Assembly: GCA_003993805.1 (NCBI GenBank)
Contig: RSEF01000004.1
Coordinates: 71,044,101-71,108,100, forward strand
Length of the DNA stretch: 64,000 nucleotides
Reading direction: 5' to 3'
Source: Himantopus leucocephalus
Taxonomy: Eukaryota > Chordata > Aves > Charadriiformes > Recurvirostridae
Part shown: in pieces, positions 26,385-39,500 of the stretch
Layout of the letters: the number at the start of each line of letters is the position of its first letter
Numbering within the stretch: the first letter of the stretch is position 1
Program-made: the position numbers and the translations under genes
The notes under the pieces: model-generated
The model's input: only the letters and a program-made list of their open reading frames with translations
The model's database searches: none
What the model was told of the DNA's origin: nothing

Positions 26385-29300
26385 TGTGTAACAGGGTCAG
26401 TGGTTACCTTCAGCCTTTCTGCCATGTGCAACGTGACACAACATCCGAAATCCATTGGCTTCTGCTCCCAAAGGGAAAACTTTGCTGGGAGGGGTTTTCC
26501 CTGTGAGTCACCAGGGATATTACTGAAAACAGCTTTATGTGGATTGTGCCCTGTGGTGTAACCCTGCAAAGATGTGCCTTCTGGTGCAGCTCAGTGCGGA
26601 GATGATACACACTCAGTGTTAGACTCTTAGTGGAAAGAGCTCACACAGTCGGACGAAAGGTGGAGAAACAGCCCAGACAACCCAAAAAGCAGAAACATTT
26701 GCCCTAAATCATGTGGCTGATTTCTGGAACTGAAAAAAAAAACCCAAAAATTTTTTGGCTGAAATAAGCCTGCTGCGCTGCACCGCATCTAACTTCTGAG
26801 CTGAGTGGAAGTGAATGCAAAGCACCTCTCCCCAGAGGGGTGCAGATACTGCCCCCAGCTCAAAGTCAGGGTGGCGTCTGAGGGATGCTACTTGAGGTGG
26901 GCTGGATGTGCTCCCAGGTAGGATTCAAGAAGTATCTGAATTTTGTGCAGAAAATACACAGTTACATACATGGAGTGTATTTCTGAATAGGCTTTTCGAG
27001 ACTTTCATACTTCCATAACCCCAAGGAAGCCTGTTTTGTAGACAGAGGGCATTTGGGCTGCAGGTGGCCAAGATGGGCTATTTTAGCACAGTTTGGTGAA
27101 GAGTCTTAATGAGAACAGGTCTAAGCTGTACGGCTCATATACATTCTTTGGCAAAGTATCATTGATACAAGGATGATGCTCCATAAACACCATGTTTCCA
27201 TAAGCCAGAAGAGTTTAAGGCTGGGAGCACAGGGAGATGGAGGTGTACCCGAGGGTATACTCCTACCTTTACTACTTTTCCAAATCTGAGCAATGTTGAC
27301 GCAACAGCACATCAGAAGACTGACATTGTCAGGACAAACACTCAAAATTCACAAATGCTTCATCTGTTTTAATTAAACCAAAAGCTGATCTGTAAGGAGC
27401 ATCTTCCGATACATCTGGAAACTTTGTGCTGAAAGAGCGCAGTAGTTCAGCCCGGTTGGACAAAGGCACTTACACAGTGTCCAGCATGAAAATGTGACCG
27501 AGACTTTGGAGCCATAAGTGAGAGGTGGTGTTAATATTGGTGCGTAGAATGCATTTTAATGTTGCTTCACATCAAAGGGCCTTGGTTAGATATTTGCTAC
27601 TTGACCATGAAGATCTAGGAATGAGCAGAACATTCAAGATTATTAACTCCAGTGAACCCTGAAATGAGAAGATATTACCTAGTTTACAATCTCTTTCTGA
27701 GATGGTAGTGCGGCTTTCCCTTATAACTCTTTCACTCTCTTTTTGAATTTCCTTTTTTTCCCTTTTTGCCCCTTCAGGTTTTCCTCATTTAAGCAGTTCC
27801 ACTGTGCCAGTAATTGTTCTTGACAAAGGTATCTCCTTATTGATGTGGTATTATTGATTGTAAATCAGTCTGCATCCATATTTTTATACTTGCTACAATA
27901 GGATGCTTTCAAGCAGAAGCGATAAAGTCATTAACATTACCGCCTGGAGTTCCCAAAATATCCATTTGTCTCCCAGTTCAAAAACTCTTTGCCCTCTGGG
28001 GAAAGAGAAGGGAGGAACTTCTTTTTTCTGATTTGTATTTTTAATGGGCTAGAAAGCCCAATGGATTTATTATAATTACAATGCATTTAAGATTTCACAG
28101 AATTATGGTTAATGCTACAAAGGACAAAATTGATTTAAATTAGAGCTATATGACTGGGTTTTATATGCGTTTCAGACCAGGAGTGCATGCAGGTACACAG
28201 GCCCGGTCAGAACTGCTAATATTAAAAGACTTTAAATTCAAAGTTAATTTGACTGTGAGGAGGAATATCGGACTATAGCACATCGCATGGATTCCCTGAG
28301 CCTGTCTATGTGTTCTTAGTACGTGTGTTGCTGGCTATCGTTACAGACAGATCTGCCAATGAAGTCAGAGCGGGATGCCAAAATAACAGCTAACACTGTC
28401 ATTAACTTGAACATTTGCTGTGATTTCTTCGTTGACAAACATGTTTGTTAGAACACATACCAGGCGGAGACATCCTCGGAGGGAAGCAAGAACGAGGAAA
28501 TTAAGACAGTTTGCTTGACATGCAAATTATCATCTCAGCTCTAACCAGCTTCTGAAAAAGACACACTCTATAAAAATGACACACACAGGAGAATACACAG
28601 TGGCCTCGCTTTACTTTCAGGCAACTGCTCTGCCGTTTTTTCACGGTATTTAATGTAAAAACCCTCCTTTGCTAAGTATATTATTCTGAATTCTCTTTAA
28701 ACACGTAAGCTTTTCTCTCAACAGCTGAAGTTTCCATCTTATTCACCTTTCCTCTCTCGGGCTGTAATTGAATCTGTAAGGCGTACTTCTTATGGTACTG
28801 TAAGCCGGTGTCATGGAAACTTTGGAGTTAGCCGAAAGGAAAGCGCTTCAGAGGCTGGCAGTCATTAGATAGCGAGAAGGATATTTTCTGAAAACAAAGG
28901 TTTAGAAATTCGGGACTTACATGAAGATACAGAAACAAGTGTCTCTTAAGCAATGCCCAGCACATACACCTGCCCGTGGCACTGACATCTTCCCCCAGAG
29001 CTCTGCAATGATGGACACCTGGACCAAATGTGACTAGTGTTGGTAAAAGTGCTCCCATGAACTGAAATTTTGTATTATCTAACACTTAAGCAGCCAGGAC
29101 TACTCAGGGTTAACAAAAGCTGGTCTGAAATATATTTGTTTGGGACTAAACTCTTCATTACTCAAAAAAAAAAAAAGCATGGAAGTTGAATTTCTAAAGT
29201 AAATCTATACCTTTTATGAAATGGAGCTGTAATAAAAATGCCATACACGTGTGTAAAAGCTATTGTTTCACAAAGAAAGTGATTTGATTTGCATTAACAC

Positions 29301-32300
29301 AATGGATGAGACTACGGCAGAAGAAAAGAGTCACAAATCAATGGCTATGCTTTTCAACAAATTGAATCTTCCATAGCAGCGCTTTTCATACATACATATT
29401 AGGTGTAGAGACTTCCGTATCAAGAAGCAAAACTGAACACAGAGAAGGAAAAATCCTATACCTTTGCACTATAATCTTAGTATTACATTGTTGCAATTGA
29501 ATTGCACAAATAAAGCAGCAAATATGTCCCTTTAACGGTAAGAAAAAAAAACACCAATTGCAAGTATGAAATTCATATGAAAGAAATATATTTTGTGATG
29601 AAAAAAGTCACTAAAAGTATAGTTTTTCTGCAAGACTGATTTACACCGAATAAAATTTCAATTAAAGGCCTTTTCTAGCTAAAAAAAAAAGCATTCTGAG
29701 TTCTCTGTGCCCTGGAGAGAGCTGGACCCAACAGCACAGCTCAGAAATCCATCTTAATGCAGGGTTTTGGCTGCTGAACCCAAGGCAACTTAGCAAAAAG
29801 CCTTTTACCAGTCTCTCACAGTGGTAGCAGGGGGTGTGGGGGACTCAGACTTACTCTGGAAATGGCTCATTTCCACCCATTTCCACCACACTAGACCTCT
29901 GAAGTGGTACCTTAGCCTAATAGCTGAGGACCATCAGGTCAAAGTGGGTTTGTGGTGATTTTCCCGGTTTTTACTGTAGCCTTCAAGCAGCAACGGCACC
30001 AGAGTCATCCCTGACCAGCTCGTGAGATACGGCTCGAGTCACCTCAACCCACCACTGCTCCAGTGATGTGGAGAGGTCCTGGGAAAGGGAGAGGGACAGC
30101 AGCTGCAGCTCCAAGCTTGCCTAGTCCTCCTGCACCTCCCAAGCTCTCCGCAGGCATCCCTCAACCAAAGCAGAGACACCAAGATAAAACACGGTTGACG
30201 TTTCTGTATTAATATTTTTAAAGAAAAAGAAAAAAAACCCTGAACAACAACAAAACAAACAAAAAAACCCCACCCCCCCAAACAAACCTGTGGAATTCTC
30301 CATCATTTCCATTCAAAAGGATTAGTGAAGGGCAAAACCAAATTTTTCTTTTCTTATTTTGCCTTGAACAAAGGTTTTGCATTTAATAACCAGAAGGACA
30401 TTGCAAATAGATGGCAAGCAAATCTGAACAGTTTGGTAGTGCTAAATACAGGCTACTGGAAAGCCTGTATCTACCCTTGTGGTTTTGGTTTAAAAAAAGC
30501 CTTATTTTGCTTGCAAGCAAAATGAAAAAGCCAGTTATTCAAACTAGTGTCGCCCAGGCACTCTTATGAAAATGTAGCTAGTCCAGCAGATGAGCAGAAG
30601 CTCACCTGGTAATCGTTTAGCAAGATCAGAGCCAGCCCTGTCGGAAGAAGGGTAGTACTCCTGGCTGGGAGTGAGGAGCACTTTGGGGACGTGCAAAGCA
30701 TCTAGGGATGCTTTCCAGAGGTCACTCTAACAACATTCCAATTGCTATCATTACCTGTGGCCACAGTTTTTGGATCCCATCCTTCCCTTAGTGATCTTCA
30801 CGTGAGTTTTAACCATATCTCAGTGGGAGCAGCAGGTTTTACATGATACTTTGGGCAGTAGATATCACTTCAAAACTCCAGCTTACATTTGGGTGCTTCC
30901 ATTTATAGTGTCCTCTTCTCAGTGATGATTTGACCGAAGTCAACCGCAAGCAAGAAACTGGCACTGATGGGTTTTTTTTTTCCACTTGTAACTCTTTGAA
31001 ATGACTATGGCATGGTTCTGGGGCCACCCTGATGTCTACATCTCTTTTGCTTTTGGTATTTTAAACACTGAAGAGTAATTTTCACAGCCAAGGCTTATGA
31101 CCAGGTGCAACTGATAGAAGGTAACCACCACTCACCTGGTGATACCCACGGATCAAGCACTGAAGTGGCTAAGTGGAATTAACTCTTTAAGACTTAATTC
31201 TGGACATCAGATTTATGCCTACAATTCGTTTACCAGAAAAATCTGTGCAGGAGGTGGATTCTGGGCCTTGAAGGTCTGGTAACCAGGTTTTTCTCTTCCC
31301 GTTTTTGTCTTCTCTCAACTTGCATTTTTGTCTTTTCCTGTTCAGACTCTTCAGTGTTTTCATAAGGGAAAAAAACAGCTTTGCAAACTTTACTCAAGTT
31401 ATTAATTTCTGTGCAGTGTCCCATTTATTTGAGAATTACTCGCAGGTGCAAGGCTTTGCTGTTTTGGGCTCCTTTTCAACAGAATAGAAGGTACCAGCCA
31501 GCAGTAATCCCTTTCCAGCGCATGATAAGAACCAAGCACTGTCTGGAAGAATGCGTTTACTTTGGAATAGAAAAAAACAACAAGATGAAATTAATAGGCA
31601 TGAGGCATGCATGAGACAACAGCAGGTGAATTGTTGGGGTTTTTTTTTTTCCTCTTTCAAAATGTAAAGATAATGTCCAGGAGAAACAAAATCATGACAC
31701 CAAATGCTCTCTGAGGAAGCCATACTTGACTGATGCTATGGTCAGCACAAAGGGTGTTCTGCTATAGTAATGGTCTATGTCTTTCCCGCTGATGTTTTAT
31801 TAGAAGCATTCATATAAAAGAAGAAAAACATCTATAGAGAAATTGTTAAGAAAATAAGGGCTTACCTCTCTTACCAATACTACTAAAATTATTCTCTTTT
31901 TCTACTAAAGACACAGTAGTGTGCTTTAGATTTTTGAGGTGGACTGAACGTAAATATTTTCCCCAAATTGACACAGCTGCGTGGCAGAGATATGCTCGGT
32001 ATGGTTACCTTGCTTGTCAGTGGATTCACAGCTTCTTGCTAATTCCTTTTCTGCTGTGGCACCACACATATCCTCTCTCATTTTCCTGGCAAGCAGACCA
32101 GGCTTTTAAGGGCTCTTAGGGACGGTCCCAGTCCTATGGAACCTGGGCTGACTTTCTTGTTCCTTGTGTGCTGGCTTAAAGTCACTCTGATAACGTTACT
32201 GTGGAGAGTTTCTGCCAGAACAATGTCACCCTATCACTGCATTTGAAAGTAATTGTATCTGTCAAGGGAAGGCTCCGCAACACACAAAATAAGGGGACTT

Positions 32301-33837
32301 TATTTAATATACTTTCTCTAATTACTCCACATGGCCATAACTCAGCTACAGATGCTGAAAAGCCTTGATTTGTTCCTGCAGTCCGTACACAAGTAAAACT
32401 AACCATTCACCGGTGAGGGTGGAATTATTCAGTGCGAATAAATTTGCCGTGAGCAACTAATTCCAGCTTAAGTGAATGAATAGCTTGCAAACTGATTCCC
32501 TGCTTTTCTTGAACGCCTCCTGGCACGTAAGGATTTGCTGGGAGCAGCTGCCGGGCTGGTAGGCAGCTCAGCCACAGACCCTTCCCACCACCCACCGGCT
32601 CTGCCAAGTCACCAGGACTGCTTCTCCTGAGACCTGGTGGGACGAGGGAGGCAGGTTGATGTGAGAGCTGCAAACAACAAACCTCTCTCATCATCATGAA
32701 CCTCCAGCACTCGCAAGCACAAAGCATGCGGGGGCCATAACCGTGCCGCACACCCAATCCCGAACTGAAGGGGCTGCCCTTCGTACACCCAAGGGTGGCA
32801 ATTTTCACCTCTGCCCATGGAAAATATTCACAAATCGGCTCGTGTTCTATTTGATGAGCTCTGCTGCTTCTCCTGTGCTTGCGTGGGGAGGCAGGGAGGG
32901 AAGGGGCAGCAGGCAGATCCCTGAGGAGCTGAAACTAAATGAGGGCAAATTATTCCCTGTGAAGCTCTGGGCTGCTGTGGGTAGACCATGACCATGTACT
33001 GCAGGCCAGTGCCTACCCCAGCACTAACCCGCCTTCTAGGTAATTAGAAACGCTCTGTATCACCTTCTCTATTAAGTTCTTAGTCCTCAATATATTACTA
33101 GAAGAAGTAGCATCCTACCATTTTAAGGAGAAAGATTTCTCACCAGTGAGTAAGGAATGTCTGATACATTCAGATTTGCTTTTTTTGACCACCTGCAACC
33201 TGTCCCTAAGCATAAATGGCTGCCAGCTTTTCTTGAACTTCATGCTGTCCATGGCAATCCTACATTATATAGGATAATGGCTTAAGATTGACTGTGTTGG
33301 AGGCAGAAGGGTTGCTGGGGACATTGGTGCAGGATAAATTTGTTTGTATTTTGTGTATGCTTGGAGCAATGGCTGAGAAATAAGTGATGAGTAACAAACC
33401 GCCTACTCAAGTCAGCCTCTCTGGATGTATCCACCTAACTTTAAATAATGCAGCGTGGAAAAAAAATTTATTCACCAAATACTGTTTCCAAGTGAGTTTC
33501 TCTGGTGTATCTGCTTTTTTACATACACTCTAAATCATTTGGGGTTTGTTAGGCAGTATTATTTTTACTAAAATGATATTTTGCATTCCACAGCTTCCTG
33601 TTTCCTGTAAAGGAAAATGATCTTAAAATATATAGCTAAGCCACAGGCAGACAGGAACAAGCTAATGCATAGACTGACTCCACCTGTATAAGCCAGAATT
33701 TTAAAAAAACAACAACAAGCAAATAAAAACTTGCAAAGGTGAAGTTAAAGCAGGCAGCCTGCCTTCTTAAACTTTGACATTTTTTTTGCTTCCAAGTGTC
33801 AGGAAGCACAAGACCATACCCTGCGTAGGCTTTCATA
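26385..33837. other. Intergenic DNA, no gene recognised
   Basis: AT-rich, with many short homopolymers and an A/C-rich low-complexity run at about 30220-30290. The block at 28020-28260 has the balanced AT-rich, SOX-like and homeodomain-like texture of conserved noncoding DNA, but this cannot be tested here. Confidence 0.7.
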
Positions 33838-34203
33838 GAATCATAGAATCGTTTAAGTCGGAAGGGACCTTTAAGATCATCAAGTCCAACCATCAACCTA
33901 ACACTGCCAAAACCATCACTAAACCATGTCCCTCAGCACCACGTCTACCCGTCTTTTAAATACCTCCAGGGATGGTGACTCCACCACTTCCCTGGGCAGC
34001 CTGTTCCAATGCTTGACAACCCTTTCTGTGAAGAAATTTTTCCTAATGTCCACCCTAAACCTCCCCTGGTGCAACTTGAGGCCATTTCCTCTTGTCCTAT
34101 TGCTTGTTACTAGTGAGAAGTCGACCCCCACATCTCTACAGCCTCCTTTTAGGTAGTTGTAGAGAGCCATAAGGTCTCCCCTCCGCCTCCTTTTCGAGCT
34201 CAC
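33838..34203 (-). mobile_element. CR1 LINE 3' fragment (5'-truncated)
   Basis: On the plus strand it starts with the reverse of the CR1 tail (TCATAGAATCATAGAATCG), so the element lies on the minus strand. The minus-strand frame at 33919-34203 gives the end of the CR1 reverse-transcriptase ORF, with the motifs [24 protein letters not shown] and [18 protein letters not shown], ending at a stop followed by the short CR1 3' UTR. Only the last 0.37 kb of a roughly 4.5-kb element is present, which is the normal result of CR1 5' truncation. It is not functional. Confidence 0.93.
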
Positions 34204-34517
34204 TCCTCACTAGAGGTGGTGTCTAATTCCTTCCGCAGGCTTCCAGGCTCTGGAATAATTTCTTCTGGAAAAGTGGTGTCTGGCACATGGGTGTGGGGCC
34301 GAGGGAAGCTGCAAATAGCAGGGTACCCGGCAGCTGCTCCGGGAACCAACGTGCAGGGATATAGGACTGACCTGGTCTGGCCAGCTTTGAATAAACACTA
34401 CGAGTGTCCTTGCTTCACTTCAGCTTTCACAGCGAGGTGGCTTTGCCTCTTCCACTGCTGCTACGTGTTTGTTACCTCCTCTGTGCATCACCAGCTTTGT
34501 GTGGGCACGGGCAGATA
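34204..34517. repeat. Unidentified segment between two CR1 copies, possibly an LTR
   Basis: A 314-bp GC-rich segment fills the space between the two CR1 heads. It has a TATA-like GATATAGGAC at about 34358 and an AATAAA at 34390-34395, an arrangement seen in retroviral LTRs read on the plus strand. I cannot identify TG...CA ends, a target-site duplication or a known family. It may simply be unique sequence into which both CR1 elements inserted. Confidence 0.3.
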
Positions 34518-34818
34518 AAAAGACTTTTTACCATGGTCTGTAAGGACAGGACAAGGGGCAACAGTTTTAAACTAAAAGTGGGTAAGTTTAGAATGGATAT
34601 AAGGAAGAAAAACTTTACAATAAGGGTGGTGAGGGACTGGCACAGGTTGCCCAGAGAAGCTGTGGAAGCTCCATCCCTGGAGGTGTTCAAGCCCTGGAGG
34701 GCTTTGAGCAACCTGCTGTAGTGGGAGGTTTCCCAGCCCATGGCGGGGGGTAGGAACTAGATGATCTTTGAAGGACCCTTCCAACCCAATCCAGTCTACG
34801 TTTCTGTGATTCTGTGTA
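34518..34818 (+). mobile_element. CR1 LINE 3' fragment (second copy, opposite strand)
   Basis: This plus-strand fragment encodes the same C-terminal ORF2 region in diverged form: [33 protein letters not shown] and ...ALSNLL. It continues into the CR1 3' UTR (ATGATCTTTGAAGGACCCTTCCAACCCA) and a decayed tail (TTCTGTGATTCTGTG). The differences from the neighbouring copy show a different CR1 subfamily and a separate insertion. The two elements lie head to head with their tails pointing outward. Confidence 0.92.
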
Positions 34819-36248
34819 GGACAAAGAATGAAGGCCACTTTGACAGTGAAACCAGTGGAGGTGGCTCTCACCATCCTGGTTGTGCTGGGAGGCTCCTACC
34901 TCCCGGACAGGTAGATACTCAGTGCAAAAAAAGTTAACAACCCTTGCCTACAGCAAGGCAATCTCCAAATCTTCCCTGGAAAAACTACGGACAAAGTCAC
35001 ATCAGCCCATGGAGAAACTAGGCTGATAAAGGAGTGAAGACCTTGAAGCTCCCATCTTACTGGGAGCCAGGCTGCAACTCCAGATGCACTTGACAGAAGC
35101 CAGAGGTCACCCATCTCTGAGCCTTTCCCCACCACGCTGGAAGAGGCGTTGCAGTCGGTGAGTCACACTTGTCACCGGTTCCTGCAGACGTCCAGTTAGT
35201 GCTGGCACATGAGCTGTGCCTCAAAAATCACTTCTGACTTCTACTGGCGCTCAGGTTTATAAGTCTTGAATTGAAGGGCCTTAAAAGTCTGGGACTGGAG
35301 TACCTCAGACATCTCCTCCCCGTCTGTGATTACTGAGCTCGTCAGTGCCGTGGTAGGTGCCGCTGGTAACCAGGAGGGTGGTATTTTCTGTGCTACAGTG
35401 TAGACAAGGACAAGTCATATTAGAGAACCTGAGAGGCTAGAAGAGAAAATAAAAGCCTGAGAACAGGCATATCCCAGAGCATGAGAGCCTGGTTTTGTCT
35501 CGTGCCTTCAACTTTGCTGCACCTTCTGCCTTCACTGATTACGGAATCAGCCTCTTGATTTTTCTGACATTTAGATGTTGTTTTCTTTGTTTGCGGCTTC
35601 TTACACATGGTTTCCAGTTCTGAGTTTGTTGAGCCAGGCATCTCAGAAATCTTTTTTAATGTCAGTTGCAATTCCTACTTTTCTGGCAATCCTCTTCTGG
35701 ATTTCCTTACTCACAGCTTTTGCCTGTGCCCCAGGATGACAAGAATCTACAGTGTCCCTATTTCCCTTCTCTCAGATATTAGATATATCATTAGATATAT
35801 ATGAGGGGTGTCTCTAGTTGGCAACAACATTTTTACTGCTTCATAACAGCGAGAAAAAAAAGTACCATTATGTTTTCAGAAAGAAGTGAGTGCAACAAAA
35901 AAGCTGCCATATGAATTGAACATGCAGGGTGGTAGACCCGATGAGGTCTCCAAGCCCTTTGGTGTGATGGCAGTCACCTCTACAACTGCTGCGCTGGGAC
36001 TGCGGATTGCCTGAGGTGTGAGGAGAACGACTGAATTCCCTAGAAACGTGTGAAACCTAGAAAGTGACTGGTCCTACAATTCTGTTTATGCAGTGTCCTC
36101 CAAAGTTAGTGGCCTCCAAACCAGCTGGCTTTGGATCAGGCCCCTGCTACCTTCCTGCTGGTTTGGAAGAAATAAGAAGGGCCAAGTGGCTACACGAAAC
36201 ACATCATTCATGGTGGGGGTCTACATACGTGAAGTAAAGCTGTGCATA

Positions 36249-36273
36249 GATATGTGTATGTGTGTGCGTGTGA
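36249..36273. repeat. TG-rich imperfect dinucleotide repeat
   Basis: An imperfect TG/TA/CG alternating purine-pyrimidine stretch of about 24 bp. Confidence 0.7.
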
Positions 36274-36478
36274 AAGAAGTGTTCTGCTATGGGAAGTTAG
36301 CTTAAACTGAGTTTTTTTTAACAGAACTAAAACCAGAAGGTTTTTCCAGCTTCAAATATTTATACGAACAAGAGTGCTGTACTATATCAATCAAACACTC
36401 GTGGACTAAAGACGCGCTGAAATCTATGTACCTGATCTCTCAGAGAGCTCTGTGAGCTGCTTGGAGCTAGTTTATGTT

Positions 36479-36500
36479 AAAAAAAAAAAAAAAAAAAAAA
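36479..36500. repeat. A22 homopolymer
   Basis: Twenty-two consecutive A. I saw no retroposed gene body before it and no target-site duplication, so it is listed as a simple repeat. Confidence 0.9.
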
Positions 36501-39500
36501 TCTAACCCAAATGACAATACCAGAGCTTGTTAGTTCTCTGTTTACACTGTGTGAACTTAAGTTACCAGCACGACAGGAGAGGATGTATATTTTAGATAAC
36601 ACAATCTGGTTTCTATCTTTTGTATTTTTAGATTTTAATCCTATCAGTCTTTTAGCCAAGCAACTGAGTATCAGGTTTAACTATTGTTGCACAGAAGGAA
36701 AAATCCCAGATTATCTTAAAAAAACAACAGGTTTGAGTATAAAAAAAAAAGTTAAACCTAATAATTCCACTTGGAAACTGAGTCAAATTGCTCAAACTCC
36801 TCTTTCAGTTCATGAACCTTGCAGTGATAAAATAAAAGGAAACAGATTTGCAGAATTTTTGGTTCTGTTGCATGCCTTTTTGTCCCTCATGAACAGAAAT
36901 AGACTCCAAGAACTGCCTTCTACAGGCATTATTTCTCAGCAATTTCCATAACACTTCAAGTAAAACATCCACTTTTCCTCTGCCTGCCCTGTAAACACCA
37001 ATCTGAGAGTCAAGCCAGATCCTCTGCTCTTCCCGCACGGTTGCAGAGCCCGGCCCCATACCCGGAGCAGCTCCAGGGGCTGTGGGACCTTCTGGGAGCA
37101 TCTGTGCTGCGCGAATGGGCCACCTTCATTTTCTGCCTCACTTACTGCTGCCTCCCTCCTGCTCTCTGAAATAACATTTCAAGCTAATAAGTCTACTTAC
37201 GGTCTAGTGAGAAAAAATCGTGGCCTTGGAAGGTTTATTAGCTACAGACAACATAGCTGGGCAATGGGGCTGGAGTTGCAAACTCCAGTTTGGGGGGAAT
37301 TTTTTGCAAAGATCTGAATACTCTTGGCAAGCAGCAGAGAGAGGTCAGGGAGTTAATTACCTGTGGAAAGCCACTGGTACAATATGGCAGTAATTATGCC
37401 CTGAAACCCCTTGGCACCAAACATGAGGATAATAAGGAACTGGTGAAGCGCTGTCTTCACTTGGGACAGTCTTACGTATTCTTGGGGAAAGGTGTATCAC
37501 CACGTGAAGCTAAGGCCACCTCTGCATCCTTGAAAGCCATCCTGCTGTCCCAGGAGAATGGGCAGGTCATGAAGATGACCATACCCAGTTGTGTTTGAGG
37601 TTCAGGAGCTGGCTGTGGCCAGACAGTTTCCCTCCTTGCTACTTCCATGTCTGCTGTGATAACCACTACCTGTGCTGGGCAAGCAAGGGTAACTTGGTTA
37701 AAGAAGGTTAGTGTCGCACATTCTGTGCAGGTCAGGATATTATCCAAGCTGATTTCCACCAAAGCAAGCAAACCCGGGACGCAATAGGAGCCGAGTGCCT
37801 GGTTAAACTAAATGGGAATTTTGCCTGAGTAAGGTTTGTAGTTCAGATCTTTAATACAAACCAAGTCAAGAAAAACATGTTTGACTCAGCACTAGGCTAG
37901 CTATTTTAAAAGCTTTGAACACCTCTGATGTGACTGTCCTTGAAGAAATTGTTATTTGTGGTGCCATCAGCCAAAAAGATTTGAATTCCTACTGAGGCTT
38001 TGCAGGGTGGTTTCCTAGGAAATTTATAGCAGTGGTCGCAAAAGCAGCAAAAGCAATTCAGATAAGCAAATAAGTAGATCCAGACCTGCATTTTTCAGTA
38101 GATGTAAAATGTAGAGCCAGAGAAAGAGCAGAAAATTTTGGTTTTACATAAAGGATAGTACTTGGTAATAGATAATATACCATTAACGTGTGCTTAATTT
38201 CCAAGAGGCAATAGATAGCTCATAACTGTAGCATATAACAACCATAGCAGCTTTTACTGATGCGCTTCAACTTGCCAGGGGGACAGACTAGATATTTGGG
38301 TGCTGTGTCATCTCTGCCTTTCCCAGCAAGTTTCTTGAGGCTTTCTCTGCTTTTGACAGGGATGCATCCTAATGCCCTACCTCCTGGCCACCGCAGCCAC
38401 CCATGCTCCTCCACCCATCCCAACACAGGGTTTAGGCTTCTTTGCTCCTACATCTTGCTCCTCACCCACCCTCACTACAGCTCTGTTAATAAAAACCCTG
38501 ATATAGCATCTTTTAGCCACTTAATAACCCTTTCAAAACAGTGCATTAAACATACTTCTGCGTAAAGAAGAACAAACAAATATTTGGAGTTGGTTCCATC
38601 TCCAAAAGCAATTTTGGAAAAAGTATGTGCAAACTCCAGCAGGGTCCCCCTCACGGGTTTCTTTACCCATACCCATTACCACCAATGTATTTATTCCTGT
38701 TGTTCCTGCACAAGTGTGTCAAACCTTGGTAACGCCTTAGAAACCGCAGGAAGATTTCTGAAGGTTTGCTTGGCCCCTGCCTTCCTCCTCTTCCTCTGGT
38801 GGGTGACCCTGTGCCCCGCGAGCGCCAGCACCCACGGCACCACCACCGGCACTGCCCGATGGACCGATACGCAGTGCAGGAAACCCTGAGGGAGGCTGAA
38901 TTCATACTGATTCTGGGACTTCTGGGCACACAGATAACCTCACCGCAAGTCCGAGCTGACTTTCCCTTCAGTGGAGACAACGCTCTGCCGTCCCCACCGC
39001 CTGGCTGTTTTCAAGCCCTGTTACTTAATCCATGGGGTGATTTATGATCTTTGCTCTATTGGGACTGAGGACCACTACTGATAAAAGGACAGAGGGAAGG
39101 GTCTTTTAAAGAGACAGATGATTACAGCCCTGTGACAAAAGTCTGAAGACTTTGAAGATTTCTCTTGAGAACAAATGAGGTATCAGATGTCATCCTACGA
39201 ACACACTGACCTACTCACTTCAAAATACACTGTCAAAGAAAATAACTACCTGATGCTTTTCCTTGTTCAGCACTACACATGCTTCATATTCATGTTTCCA
39301 TAGTTTCATATATTTTCCTGTAACCACTATACTTATACCTCCTTAGCAATAATAAATACAGTACTCAGAGCACTATCCAAGCTTGATGTTTTGGTTGATC
39401 TCCAAAATCCTCTAGGCACAGGGTCTGCCTGTGGCATCCTTTAGTTTAATATGTCAAATATGATGTAAGAGGCAGAGGCACTGGCTGGAAGCTGGAAATG

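Noticed and set aside
36479..36500. A22 as the tail of a retroposed gene copy
   Set aside because: The sequence before it has no recognisable gene, and no target-site duplication was seen.
37290..37771. Opposed frames of about 100 codons, considered as a retroviral or processed pseudogene fragment
   Set aside because: No retroviral or cellular protein motif is visible and there are no repeat ends.
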